A stretch of 64,000 bases of DNA. Origin: Heterocephalus glaber (Eukaryota; Chordata; Mammalia; Rodentia; Bathyergidae). A program made the translations under genes and the position numbers. The notes beneath the pieces were generated by a model that saw only the letters and a list, made by a program, of their open reading frames with translations, did not search any database and was not told the origin of the DNA. Location: the NCBI RefSeq assembly GCF_000247695.1, contig NW_004624751.1:28274056-28338055 (forward strand), read 5' to 3'. This document shows, piece by piece, positions 12,695 to 24,075 of this stretch (position 1 is the first letter of the stretch; the number at the start of each line of letters is the position of its first letter).

Positions 12695-13200
12695 TTCCCT
12701 CAGAAGGCCGCATCCACATACTTCTTTCTGTAATCTGAGAATTTGTTAGGTTACATGACAAAAAGGAATTAAGGTAGCAGCTGGAATGAAGGCTGCTAAT
12801 CCACTGACCTTAAATTGGACATTAATCTGCTTTCTGCTAGTGGGCTCAATGTAGTCTCAAGAGCCCTGAAATGTGGATGGAGGAGACCAAAGAGTTGTAT
12901 CACAGTGGTACAATGTAACAAAAACTCAGCTGGCCTTTGATGGATTTGAAAGGTAAGGGACTGGTGAACCAAGGAAAACATGCTGTCTCTAGAAGGTGAA
13001 TAATGCAAGCAACCAAATAACTAAATTCTCCCTTAGAATCCAGGAAGGGACCCAACCTTGCTTGTTAGCACCTTAAATTTAGACTTGGGAGGCCTATTTT
13101 AAACTTCTGATGTGCAGAACTGTAAGATAATCAATATATGTTGGTTTTCTCTTTTCCAATAAGTTGTGATGATTTGCTAGAATAGCAATAAGAAACAAAT
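12695..13200 (+). mobile_element. MLT1-like LTR (ERVL-MaLR), sense orientation
   Basis: The same family as 985-1445, read in the other orientation: 'aatttgttaggttacatgac', 'gaattaaggtagcagctgg', 'gctaatccactgacctta', 'gggctcaatgtagtctcaag', 'gcagaactgtaagataatc' and the end 'gaatagcaataagaaac', all in the order recalled for MLT1. It is a solo LTR with no adjacent internal region. Polyadenylation-like AT-rich sequence near 13120-13180 belongs to the LTR. The small minus-strand frame across 12796-13008 lies within this LTR and is not a gene. Confidence 0.68.
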
Positions 13201-13404
13201 GAAGTTTATTTTTAAAATAAGATGTATACATGTCTAGATAATAAGGAAAAGTCTAAATTTTTCTCAGATTTTAATTAAATAGAAACATATTTCCATAAAA
13301 TTACAATTTACCTTATCCAGAACTTTGCATTTTAAGCAGTAAATTAAGATACACCATTCTTCAACTTTCCTTTTTTCAGAAATTTGTGTCTCACCTCAGG
13401 AAAT

Positions 13405-13505
13405 TTTTCTTTTGTTTTCTTTTGGAGTGCCGTGCACTGAACTTCTTGGTGAATGGGGGTTGCTTGTTATGTAAATACTCTATCACTGAGCCATACACAT
13501 ATTAT
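13405..13505 (-). mobile_element. Degenerate ID-like SINE remnant
   Basis: 'tttctttt', then 'ggagtgccgtgcactgaactt' and finally 'tactctatcactgagccata' resemble a reverse-strand ID element: T-rich tail, B-box complement, A-box complement. Several substitutions and no clear TSD indicate an older copy than those at 11.9 and 22.4 kb. Confidence 0.5.
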
Positions 13506-14810
13506 GAGGAAAATATTTTTGATTAATTCCATCACATCTCACTTCTAGTCTGTTTCCCCAGCATAAATTTTAGTAACTGATGATAATCCAAAATTATTGA
13601 TAATCACTAAATATTTATTCCTGAATTTGGAGTGCATTTTCACCAGTAATACTAAATATATTATTAAAATAGAATAGAAAATCAATGTTTTAAATGTACT
13701 TTGATGCACACCTAACTGTATTATACATGAATAGTTTCTATTAATAAATGTGTATTAATAATACCATGGGAATTATTGAAAAATGATCCCTTTTAATACT
13801 AATCCAAACTACCACTTGAGGATGTTGGAAAAAAATCAGAAAAATACAACCCATTAGAATTGCAACGCACAAGAAATTAACATAAAATGTTTTAGATTGG
13901 CCACCTTCAAATATGTTCTGAAACTATATAATTGATGAAAATAGAGAATCTTTTAAATTTAAAATAATTAGTTTTTATTATGTTTATTATGCTGAGTTGT
14001 TAGAGGATCAGAAGTTATTCTTTTACAAAAGACTTTACTGTGAAAAATTTCAAACTATTCAAAAATAAACAAAATGGTATAATGAACGTCTCAGTACTTA
14101 TTCACCTTTAACAGTTATTAACTCATGGCACTACTATGTTTAAGAAAATTCTACATTCATATAAACTGATTATTATATATCTTAGTGTATAGCACAAAAT
14201 TAAAGTATTCCTCATTTTAATATAAACACATTACCATTATCATGTCTTTAAAAACCTAAAATAACAGCTTAATATCATCAAATATCCCAATAGTATTTAA
14301 ATTTCTAGCTGTTTCATATATGTCATTTTTATAAGATGATTATTTTAACTGGAATCCAAATAAGAGACAGAATAATTAACATGTATCTTAAGTATCCTTT
14401 AATCTATAGCATTCCCCTCATCTCTTTCTTTTGTCTTGAAATTTACCTGTTGAAGAAACCAAGAGAATCTTCCTCCCTCTGGATTTTGCATACTGAATGT
14501 CTATCACAGAGTTTGAAATGTTCCTATGTCCTCTGCACTTTACGAACATGCATGATTAGATCTAGAGGGTGAATGAATTCAGGTTCAGGAGACTGTCTGC
14601 TGTGTGAGCAGAATGCATCTTAGTTTTCACTGTTGTCTGTAAATGAGGAGCCCTTATGTGTTTAAAATATAACGAGAGTATAAAGCATGGCTTAGAAAAT
14701 TCTTAAATATTTTAATTTTCCCATTCTGAAGTCTTTTCTGATGCCATTCATGACTAGAATAGAACATATTTCCTTTAAGAATAATGGAAAATGCCATGTT
14801 AAGGACGAAA
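13506..14810. other. AT-rich stretch, no gene
   Basis: Very AT-rich. One 78-codon plus frame (14336-14572) has no family signature. No repeat recognised. Confidence 0.55.
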
Positions 14811-14968
14811 AGACTTTCTTTTTTTTTTTTTAATTAAATTCTTTTATTGGTACATTTTAGGTATACAACACAATTACATTTCTCATTGGGAATTGTACCT
14901 TTACATAATGCATCTTGGTTTTTATTTTTTCCCCATTTCTAGCCCTCCCTTCAGACTTTCTTTTTTTT
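14811..14968 (-). mobile_element. Severely 5'-truncated L1 (3'UTR stub) with TSD
   Basis: About 130 bp of the local L1 3' end ('ttcttttattggtacatttt', 'gtatacaacacaattaca', 'tgcatcttggttttta', 'tagccctccct') lie after a T-run. The sequence 'agactttctttttttt' at about 14811 recurs at 14953 ('agactttctttttttt'), giving a TSD. Only 3'UTR remains. This is the normal outcome of abortive target-primed reverse transcription. Confidence 0.88.
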
Positions 14969-15184
14969 AAAAAAGAGCTTATGATTTTGCTTAAATAGGA
15001 GGTGAAAAGGGATAATTTAAATAATTTCTTAATTTAAATAATAAAAGAAAATCTAAATATAGGATTGTTCTTAGTTAAGAATTCTTTATCTCTGCCTAAG
15101 CTGAGTTAAAAGGGAGAGACCACAGATGAAGAAATATATATGGAGCATGTGGGTGGTGCTCCCAAGTAAGGAGAGGGACTCATA

Positions 15185-15370
15185 TTGGCCTGTGTTTACT
15201 CTGCACCAGGCTCTGTTCAAGTTAGGCATCAATATTATCGGATACATTTTCAAAACAACCTCATTTTGCAAGTGAAGAAGTAACCCTAACTTGCCCGAGG
15301 GCCTCTGTTAAGTGAATGGCAGGGCCAGGATTCAAAGCCAGAAAGGGTGATAGGCTGTTCTTTTTAACCT
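15185..15370 (-). mobile_element. MIR SINE, antisense orientation
   Basis: 'tctgcaccaggctctgttcaa', 'cattttgcaagtgaagaag', 'taacttgcccgagggcc' and 'aatggcagggccaggattcaa' match reverse-complement MIR blocks in order, including the 'ggcagggccaggattcaaa' tRNA-side block. Flanks are AT-rich with no TSD left. Confidence 0.78.
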
Positions 15371-15897
15371 CTTAGAAAACATTCCTGAACAACATGTACT
15401 TGAAAAGAAGACTTGCATGCGTAGCTAATTAAGAGCTGCAATGTTTTTATTTTGGTTTTATATGTGCTGCCTATTACTTTTATGCTCAAGTTTCATTGCT
15501 TTTCATTAAACTATAGTGCAAACCCAGTCCATTCAGGCACATATATTAATTTGCTTCTTATTCCACAGAGCCCAGGCAAGGGGGTTTCATAAATGCATCT
15601 TGAATTTTTTTTAAAAATGTACATTTTTATACTAGTTGTGACAAAATAGCTCTTACTATCACAGGTATTAGAACTCCATGTTTTGATGGTTAGTTTCTTC
15701 TACGCCTGTATAATCTATATAGTTTAACTACTCAAGCAGTGGCAAGATGAGTTTTCATTGCTTATTCTCTATTATTTATTTACAATTAGGAAAAAGTGTT
15801 AACATACATAATTTCACAAGTGAGATGAACAATTATAAATTAGATCTATCTTGTTTCTTTTAAATTATAATATATACTAATCCATGGGCTGATTCTT

Positions 15898-16617
15898 CTT
15901 TTTTTTTTTTGTTTAAATTCTTTTATTGGTACATTTTAGGTATACAATACATTTACATTTATCACTGGGTGCTTGTACCTGTACATGATGTATCTTGGTT
16001 CTTATTTTTTCCCCCATTACCTGTGTGCCATTCATACCCTCCACTCTTCCCTATTTACATAGATTTTGTTTCCATTTTTTTCTTTTCTCATAATTTGTCC
16101 TTTCCCCTTCCCCTCCCACCACCTCTACATCTTTGGACCTTTTCCATTTCAAATTATCAATTATTCATTTTAATCATTTTAATCCTTATTTACACTTTCA
16201 GTTTCTCACACTAGAGAAACTATTTGGTATTTACACATGTGTGCCCTATTTATTTCACTTAAGAGGATGGCCTCAATAACCATCCATTTAGCTATAAATG
16301 TCTCTAGTTTCTCATTCTTTATGGCTGAGTAGTAGTCCATTTTATAAAAAAAACACATCTTCTTTATCCAGTTTCCAGTTGATGAGCACTTGGGCTGTTT
16401 CCAAGCTTTAGCTATTACAAACTGTGCCACTATAAACATGGGTATGCATGTATCACGTAATATGATGTCTTTAACTCTTTCTGGAAGATACCTAGATATA
16501 GAATAACTAGGTCAAATGGAATGCCTATTTTTAATATTTTGAGGAATCACTATACTAATTTTCATAGTGGTTGCACTAGTTTACATTCCCACCAATAATG
16601 TAGAAGGGTTCTTTTTT
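15898..16617 (-). mobile_element. 5'-truncated L1, 3'UTR plus ORF2 C-terminus
   Basis: Starts with a T-run (L1 poly-A on the other strand), then the L1 3'UTR (15913 to about 16205) and the end of ORF2. The ORF2 stop is at about 16206-16208. The frame upstream (to 16439) carries the conserved tail with 'VIAKAWKQP' and 'YYSAIKNEKLETF', with a premature break beyond. The 3'UTR contains a pyrimidine-rich tract near 16095-16125, the G-rich polypurine tract of L1 when read in the L1 sense. The left boundary of L1 homology is near 16617 ('gttcttttttccc'). TSD is not convincing. The copy is non-functional. Confidence 0.9.
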
Positions 16618-17104
16618 CCCTGTAAAAATTATGAAAATTTAATGGTTTAAAGTTATAGTTTATTACTGAATTATGAGATAAATAAATAATTTAGGTCCTC
16701 CAGCAACTTTTCTCCAAGTGATCATCTGGGGATCCAGGCTTAGGTAGCTATATTCAGGCATATCCTGCTGCAAGGCAGTCTGGGAAGTGCAGTATAGTTG
16801 GGAAGAGATTCAAAAAAAGGGATGTCGATTTTTGTGTTTATTACCAGCCTCTGCATGTTTTATTTCACAGGATTATTATGACAATGAATGTGATATAAGA
16901 TGTGTTTGTCCAGTGCTTTTCATACCGCAACCATTGAAAACATGTTAGTGCACTCTATGTCTGTTGAGTGAGTCACAGATCCTATGAGTGAAGATCTAAG
17001 GACGGGACAGATAAGGTTAGCAAAGACTGATTAATACAAAGATATATTTAGTGATTAAATTGATGACCATATTTGAAAACTAAAGCTATTTTTGGATAAA
17101 TAAA

Positions 17105-17235
17105 GCATAAGCATGAACTAAACAATTTACTAAGCACTTTGTATTACTTTGGTAACCCCACTAGCAATTTAAAAGGGTTAAGTAAAATTACTTCTGTTTT
17201 GGAGATGAGGAAAACAAAGGGAGGAGAGGTTGAGC
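17105..17235 (-). mobile_element. MIR SINE fragment
   Basis: 'actaagcactttgtatta', 'gttttggagatgaggaaaac' and 'agggaggagaggttgag' follow the reverse MIR order (tail, core 'gatgaggaaact', 'agaggtt'). The tRNA-side portion is missing; a young ID SINE follows 15-20 bp downstream. Confidence 0.6.
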
Positions 17236-17250
17236 ATGGTGGGCAATGTT

Positions 17251-17372
17251 AAAAGGAAGATATGTGGGCCAGGGATTTAGTTCAGTGGTGCTGCCACCTG
17301 CTTCACAAGCACAGGTCCCGAGTTCAATCCTCAGTACCAAAAAAAAAACCAAAAACCAAAAAGGAGGATATG
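17251..17372 (+). mobile_element. ID-type SINE with near-perfect TSD
   Basis: The body, from about 17266, has 'gggatttagttcagtggtg' (A-box) and 'gagttcaatcctcagtacc' (B-box), then an A-rich tail with CC interruptions. 'aaaaggaagatatg' (17251-17264) and 'aaaaggaggatatg' (17359-17372) form a TSD with one mismatch. Unlike the copy at 52 kb, the loop before the B-box reads 'cttcacaagcacaggtcc'. Confidence 0.88.
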
Positions 17373-18769
17373 GCAGGACTTTCAATATAGATATTAAAAT
17401 TCTGAATTTTCTACCAAAAGTTTTTGTCTTTTTTAGAGACATGAAAAAAAAAAACCAGGATGAATTAAGAAAGAAAGTTTATTGGTGACATACTTAATTA
17501 TATTTGGGTACCTCAGATAGACAGTCAGAATCATTGCAAAAGAATTCTTAGAAACGGAAGCGAGGGAATTATTTTCTATATATATAGAACATCACTGCTG
17601 CTAATGGACAAGAAATAATTGTTTGCAACTTAACTACAAAGGTTATCTTGGCATGTGTTTTGTTTTATTTATGGACTGTTTTAATTAAGTAGTTAAAAAT
17701 CTATTTGGTCTCTTGTTCCAGGATGATCCCGTGTTCCATAAATTATAACCTTGTCTATAACATTTTCTGAAGACTGGAGGATCTCCAAGAGAAATTTCCT
17801 GCAAACAGAAGAATGTGTTCATCACATCAGTTAATTGAAAAGGATTAGTGAACATCAGATATTTTTCAGAAATTTCAAAATTATGTAGAAGAAAATAATG
17901 AAATAAGAAAAGAAATTAGGATGATGAAAATTTCAATTCAATGTGAAAGTAGTTAGAATACTTGACATGCACACTTAAGATTTGTCTTGACAGATGGCAT
18001 GGGAGTGCTCACTAGGAAGTTATTAGACTAATCTAGCTACATTCATTTGTTTAGCCTTCTGCCCTTATCACTTAAACTTTTGGAACATAGTATACTACTG
18101 TTAATCAAGTGAAAGTTCAGACTTTTTTGGTGAAATACTCCTGTTTTATTTATAATAATGGTTCTTTTCACTCTTTCTGATGGTTTCTGTTGATAAGATC
18201 CACTTTTTCTTGGGTGATATTCAGCCTAACATTACCATCTTTCATTTATATATTCACTCTGGATGACAGACCATCTTCGTATGAATTCCTTAACCCCAAG
18301 TAACACAGGAGAGTTGCTGTGCCTACACTAGGAGCCTCTGGAGTAACTTCACAATTCTTTCTCCTCCCTGGATAGACATATACTTGTAGGTGAAGAAAGA
18401 GAAATCATGGTGCCCTCTTTTTATGGTTTCTGAAAGTACTGAAGAGGAGTAAAGGTGGACCTACAACACAATTGTTTTGATTTTATGGCCCGACACTTCT
18501 TTTAAACACAGATACCAGGTAGTTACTAGTGTCTAGGATTACATGCTTCACATCTTCAAAGAAATTACACTCTCCCAAGGTTCATAATGATTGCCTCAAT
18601 AGAATGCAGCTCTAGGTTTCCAACTCAAAGAGAACCCTGCAAAAGAGCTTCCATTTTTGTAGAAAGCCCTGATTGCTATGGGTGATTTTCTTCAAGTCTT
18701 TTTCAGTGTGACTTGTTAGAATTTACCCCTGGCTAGAATTTTGATCATAAGTATCTCATAAAGGCACCT
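17373..18769. other. AT-rich unique stretch, no gene
   Basis: No recognisable repeat apart from simple AT patches. No frame with a family signature. Confidence 0.5.
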
Positions 18770-19105
18770 GTGTAAAGGGTTAGTACCCGCTTGTTGCTAT
18801 TGGGAGATGATGGAACTTTAAGAGGTGGGACTTAGCAAGAGGTCTTAGGTTATTAGACAAATGATCTTGAAGGGGACTATTGGATCCTCGTTCTTTCTGT
18901 CCTTGATTCTTCAATATCACTACATTAGCTACTTTCACCCCAACATGCTCCTGCCACAATTTGCTACCTTGCCACAGACCCAAAAGCAATAGGGCCTACT
19001 AACCATTAAGTGAGACTTCTAAAAATATGTGCCCAAATAAACGTTTCTTCTTTTTCGTTTATTATCTCAGGTATTTTGTCACAGTGACAGAAAGCTGACT
19101 ACAGA
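18770..19105 (+). mobile_element. Rodent MaLR (ERVL-MaLR) solo LTR
   Basis: Landmarks match rodent MaLR LTRs as recalled: 'ttgctattgggagatgatgg', 'gaggtgggacttagcaagagg', 'cttgaaggggactattggatc', 'ccacagacccaaaagcaata', 'ccaaataaacgtttcttct' (polyadenylation region) and the end 'ggtattttgtcacagtgaca', 'gaaagctgactaca'. The order is complete from U3-like to the 3' end. No internal sequence is present, so it is a solo LTR formed by LTR recombination. It shows moderate divergence. A 69-codon minus frame inside it is not a gene. Confidence 0.78.
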
Positions 19106-19287
19106 GGAAGGAGTGAAAAAAAGCTGTTCACCTTAAGTATCATATTATTTTACAATCAGATAAAACTAATTTGTACTCTCCAATCTGTTTTTATGTGGTT
19201 AGTGAAGTTGAGGTTGGATGACTGGTGGAGGTGGTTGAATCCGCTCTGTATTTTCCTTAGTTAATCTTGATAGATTTGTTGAAGAAA

Positions 19288-19524
19288 GTAGACTTTTGAG
19301 AGTGTGATAACACATACCTGTAATCCCAGCACTCTGGGATGTTGAGGCAGGAGGATAGCATATTTGAGCCCAATTTGGGCAATTTAGGCAGACACTGTCT
19401 AAAAGAAAAAAAAAGTGGCTGGGGATGTAGCTCAGCGTGAGGGCCCTGAATTCAATCCCCAGCAACACACACAAACACACACACACACACAGATAGAAAA
19501 AAGAAAGCAAGGTAGACCTTTGAG
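19288..19524 (+). mobile_element. B1-ID composite SINE (B1-dID type) with TSD
   Basis: The left monomer is B1/Alu-like ('cacatacctgtaatcccagc', 'ttgaggcaggaggatagc', 'ttgagcccaatttgggc'). The right part is ID-like ('gtggctggggatgtagctca', 'gaattcaatccccagc') joined by a short A-rich linker, and then a (CA)n tail. The composite is the rodent B1-dID arrangement. TSD: 'gtagacttttgag' (19288-19300) and 'gtagacctttgag' (19512-19524), one mismatch. The ID half is internally shortened after 'ctcagcgtgagggcc'. Confidence 0.85.
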
Positions 19525-22401
19525 TATCTTATCCACCTCCGCTTTGAGGAGAAATGGCCAACTTTAGGATGTATGCAAAATCTCAGACACTATTCTGGCA
19601 AAATATTATCAAGTTTATTATTTAGTTCTTACATTATGAGATAGATATGATCAACTAATTTTAAACATATGGAAACTGGGATCTCTTAAAAGTAGAGGAG
19701 TCTGACCAATGTTGCTGGGATTGGGAATCATGTCTATCATTCTTTTGAAGCCATTTTCACATTTACACAGAGGTATTTTATTTCAACCAGTGAATTTGTT
19801 TAGAACCAATAACTTTAATCTTTTAGCACAAATCTATAGAATTGAAAAATTATATTCAGTAGGCTTATGATTTAATCAGATGCTCTCAGTTAAAATACAA
19901 GATATAAATCTTGAATTATTAGTATTACACAAGTAAACAAGTACCATCTGATAGATTTCCACTTATATATTATTTATAGATGCAATTTTAAAGAGAGTGG
20001 CAATGCCCATAAAATAGGAAAAGCAAATAACCATGTGTAGAGAGTGAATCTGCCTCTCTATATTTGATAAGTTAAGGGTGAGTTGTTACTATCTATCACT
20101 GAGCTCTTTGGCTTTAAGAAATAAAATATATCATCTTATTATGAATTCCTAGAAATAAACATCTACTTAAAATATAATTTCCTCAGTTGGCCTCACACCT
20201 CGCATTTCTCTGCTAGGAAAAATAAAGGTAGGGGGCGATTGGAAAAACCAGAAAAAGGAAAATAATGCCATTTCTAGAACTGCAATTTATATTAATATTT
20301 CTCTCTGAAGTCTGAGGTATGACTTTATAGAAGACATTTAGCAATATTTCACATTATGCTGGTTTCTTTTTATATTTTTCTATTATGCAAATGACATGAT
20401 TATTTCAAGCTTTCTAGTGTTGAGGCCTCTAGGAGAAGTTCAAGAAGAGAATTCAGCCCCATAATGTGGAACATTGGCATTACCCACATCAGGCTGCTAA
20501 TCAACATTAGGGGAGTTTGTCTTTAACTCAGGTTCAGTTCGATTGACATCAGACCCTTAGAATCTGTGTATGTGATGAACCTGAGGACAGCATACTGTCC
20601 CTTTGGATGAAATAATATCACTTTGCAAGTGAGGAACAATTTATAATTAGTGGTATGTAGGTTTGCAGTAATTATTTAGCTATATAGATGGATAGGAAGT
20701 AGATATGTTTTTGGAGAAAACTACTTTATAGTCTTTACACTAAGCATAAATGTATTTGTAATGTGTTCTGAAGAACTGTCAGACCAATGAATGTTGGGCA
20801 TCCTTGGTGAATATAAAGAAATATAAAACTTTCATTGAGGTTATGCAGATGGAAGATAATATGTAAGCATAACAAAATAAATGAAATGCTCAAAATTATC
20901 ATTTTAATTGAAAAGAGACCATGTGCAAACATAGTTGGAGGGTTTAGTTTTCTCTTCTGATAGCTGAATGACTCTTGAAAAGGACCCCTTGCTTTCAGTA
21001 AGATTTATCAGGTTAAAAAAAGGTTTTGATTTAATATTTGAAGACAGAGTTAACCTCCTGCTGTGCTTTAAGTATTTGAAAACCTGCTGCAAAGTGGCAT
21101 TTCAAAGACAGCTTAATATTAAATTCAGTTTGCAATATTCATATCTAATTGTTATTAGATGCATTGTGCTGTTAATAAGTAGTAGCATATCAATGTTATT
21201 ATGTTTGGCTTTAACAAGCATTTTTAAACCTTTGTCTAAGGACACTATTCTTGTAAATGTATTGAGAAACATTTATACAAGCATTTAAAATATGGATTAT
21301 CATTTTTCTATTCAATTAAGATACTCTTGAATTGGAACTGTACCTTCTTATTTATGGGTAGCTCTAAGTTCAAACCCACTGTATAATATAAATACTAATA
21401 TACACAAAATATACCACAAAAATACCAATATACACAAAAAGTATGGTTTTTCTTCTAAAGTATGATGGTGAAAATTCACTGAAGCCTAAGTATTACAATA
21501 AGTTGATGGCTTTAGTAGAATGGAAGCATCGGTTAACATTGTTTTCCTGTGTATTTTAAGTGTTCTGTAGGTTCATGATATCTTTTTATCTCATATAAAA
21601 GTAAAAACTAAAAATCTTACATTAGATTGCTACTTTTATCTGATGAAGAACAAATGATTGTGCACAGAGTCATTATTAATCATTAATAGCATGACAGAAG
21701 AGTTGACTGCAGTGGCAAAAATCAAGTCAGTTTTATTATTCATTAAGACATTCCTGAAGGAGAGAACTTTCATAGAAGAATAGACAATAGAATTACAATA
21801 TTTCACAGATGTGATGTGAAATATGACTATGTGCTAAACTGCTTTGCCTTTTTCAATCAGATTTTCCAAATGATTTATGCTCATTTAAATGGTATTAGTA
21901 AATTATTACCATCTATTATCATCATCACTCAGACTTTGTTGTTAGATATTTTGTATCATAGAAATGTTAATAATTTTTGTTTTTTCAAAAGAAAAAAAAC
22001 TTATCCTAACAGGGATTTTAAAATATATTAAACACTTCCAAGTCATTAAACATTATTTTAAATAGCTTTATGAATGTCCTACATTTGATGTGGGCATAGT
22101 TTCCATTTGGACTCAAGAATCTTTGACCATGACTCTGAATTTTGTAGTGATTATTTTTATATGATATTTTCATAGGTATATAATTCACATTTGATTGAAT
22201 TATGTTCATTACTTGTGGTTATTTTGACATAAGTTTAATGGAGAGGAATCTGAGTTGCTGTTTGAAGTTGAGGAGGAAGAGGTGTTTAGTATTAGTCTTA
22301 CATAAAAATAATGAATTTTTGTTCAAATTACAAAAGTAGTGGAATTTTAATGCCTGCTTAATATTAAGAGTCGTATATTTTAATTGTTTTCTGTAAAATA
22401 C
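19525..22401. other. AT-rich stretch with possible old repeats, no gene
   Basis: About 19590-19760 faintly resembles antisense MIR. An imperfect ~30-bp duplication ('aatatacacaaaa' twice) lies at 21391-21440. Plus and minus frames of 60-106 codons at 20.7-21.3 kb overlap on both strands, have no family signature and look like chance frames in AT-rich DNA. Confidence 0.45.
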
Positions 22402-22527
22402 CTTGTCTCTTACTTACTTCTTCTTTTTTTTTTTTTTGGTACTGGGGATCGAACTGGGATCCTTGCGTTTGCGCAGCAGGCAGTGAAACCACTGAGCTAA
22501 ATCCCCAGCCCTCTTGTCTCTTACTTA
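22402..22527 (-). mobile_element. ID-type SINE, reverse strand, perfect 15-bp TSD
   Basis: Reading minus strand: 'ggctggggatttagctca' A-box side, then 'gtggtttcactgcctgctgc' and the B-box 'cagttcgatccccagtacc', followed by an A-tail (T-run at 22425-22437 on the plus strand). The TSD 'cttgtctcttactta' is exact at 22402-22416 and 22513-22527. Perfect TSD plus near-consensus body makes it one of the youngest insertions here. Confidence 0.94.
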
Positions 22528-23659
22528 AATGGGAAAGTAAAAATCATCCAATGCTTTCCTCATATAGTCCTCTCTCTAAGATCTTTTGTCTATTAGCACA
22601 TTTTTTCTTGGTTCCGTTTCCCTCAACCTCTCATTTTCTCTTCATTCTTTCCTGGTCAAACTTAAAAATTTCACTTGCATTCATCTTTATATTCACTCAT
22701 CAATTCAGTGCAATGTGACTCCTCTTCCTAACCCTCTATAATATAGGATGGATTATTTCCAGTTTCCACTGAATATTTCTAAAACGAGGAATAACATTCT
22801 TGAGTAGGTATTTGAAAAAAAAAGTCACCCTGGTTAGTGAAGCAACAAAAGTAATTATAGGATCTGTTAAGTTGCTTTCTCAAAGGCCCAGCTGCTAAAA
22901 GATAGTTACCTGGAAGTACGGGACTTTGAGAATGGCAGGTGGTAGGGAACTCAAAGAGACATTTAGAAGAGAGAATCGCAATATTGATTTACTCTGGTAC
23001 CCACATAATTCCATCTGAATCCATAAAATACCAAGCTTTAAAACAGGATATAAATAATTATACTCTTCACCTCCCAGGTTAGGATTAACTGGAGTAATAT
23101 AAGAAAAAGTATTTTGAAGTTAAATTGTACTATATAGTGTAAAGTGGTAAGAGGCTCTCAGACTGGAAAAACATAGGACCTTCAAATTCATCTTTCTCTG
23201 TCTTTAACAAAACATAGAAACAACAACAACAAGAAACTATCTTATTCTTATGGAGTGAAAGTGAATTTTAGAGCTAGAGAGCAGAACCATTGTTTTATAG
23301 CTTATATAATTAATGTAGGCTATAAATTCCAACTTTATATTGGAAGTACTACATAAGTAAACCCAGCCCATATTTCTTTTTAACATACATTCATTTCAGA
23401 TAGCAAGAAAAAATAATTTCTTTTATAAGCCATGTGAATTTAATTTGAATATGAGAATTAGTTTGGTTCTACACAGCACATGGGTTACTCATAAAGTTAA
23501 CACTTGTCTTTAAATAATATTTGCTCCTAACAAAGAAATTAGCAGATTCTCACTAGCAAGTCATACAGTATAAATTTTCTTTATATAATCATTTCTATTT
23601 TTTTAATTATTCCGATATCTTTCTCACTGGATTTACTTTTCTCCATCACTAATTATTTA

Positions 23660-23775
23660 AAGTATTTTCTTTAAAGAAGGTGTTAAGTGTTTATTTTGCT
23701 CCAAATGTTGTGCCAGTGTTGGGAATATAAGTAGGAATCAGAGGGATCAGTTTCAGTCCTTATTTTCGAAAGTAC
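23660..23775 (-). mobile_element. L2 3' end fragment, antisense
   Basis: 'aagtgtttattttgctcca', 'tgtgccagtgttgggaatat' and 'agtaggaatcagagggatca' resemble the reverse complement of the L2 3' terminus ('...tgtgccaggcactg..ctgggg..'). Very old and patchy. Confidence 0.5.
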
Positions 23776-23939
23776 TACCCCAGTAATGTCTCCTATCTGC
23801 CATAAAGTTTTGATACACATTGTTCTTCAGTCTAGAAGGGCCCCCACCATCTCTCTCTCCAGGTCTTTACTGTACGATCAGTATATGTCTTTTTCAGCTT
23901 ACATCACAACTGTAAGTAAATAATTATTCATGTAATCAT

Positions 23940-24075
23940 TTATTTAGCTGTTACATCTCCTACACTATTATAAATACCATAAAAACAAATACTGTTTACC
24001 TAGAGCTGAGCAAAATACCAGGCACATATAGCTGTTTCAGAATATTTGTAAGACATGTGAATGAATAAATGATGA
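23940..24075 (+). mobile_element. L2 3' end fragment, sense
   Basis: 'acctagagctgagcaaaatac', 'ccaggcacatatagc' and 'gtgaatgaataaatg' follow the L2 3' end, which ends in the characteristic 'gaatgaat' tail. Confidence 0.62.

Noticed and set aside
15898..16617. A TSD for this L1
   Set aside because: Only a T-rich 'ttctttttt' is shared by both ends, and any T-run would give that.
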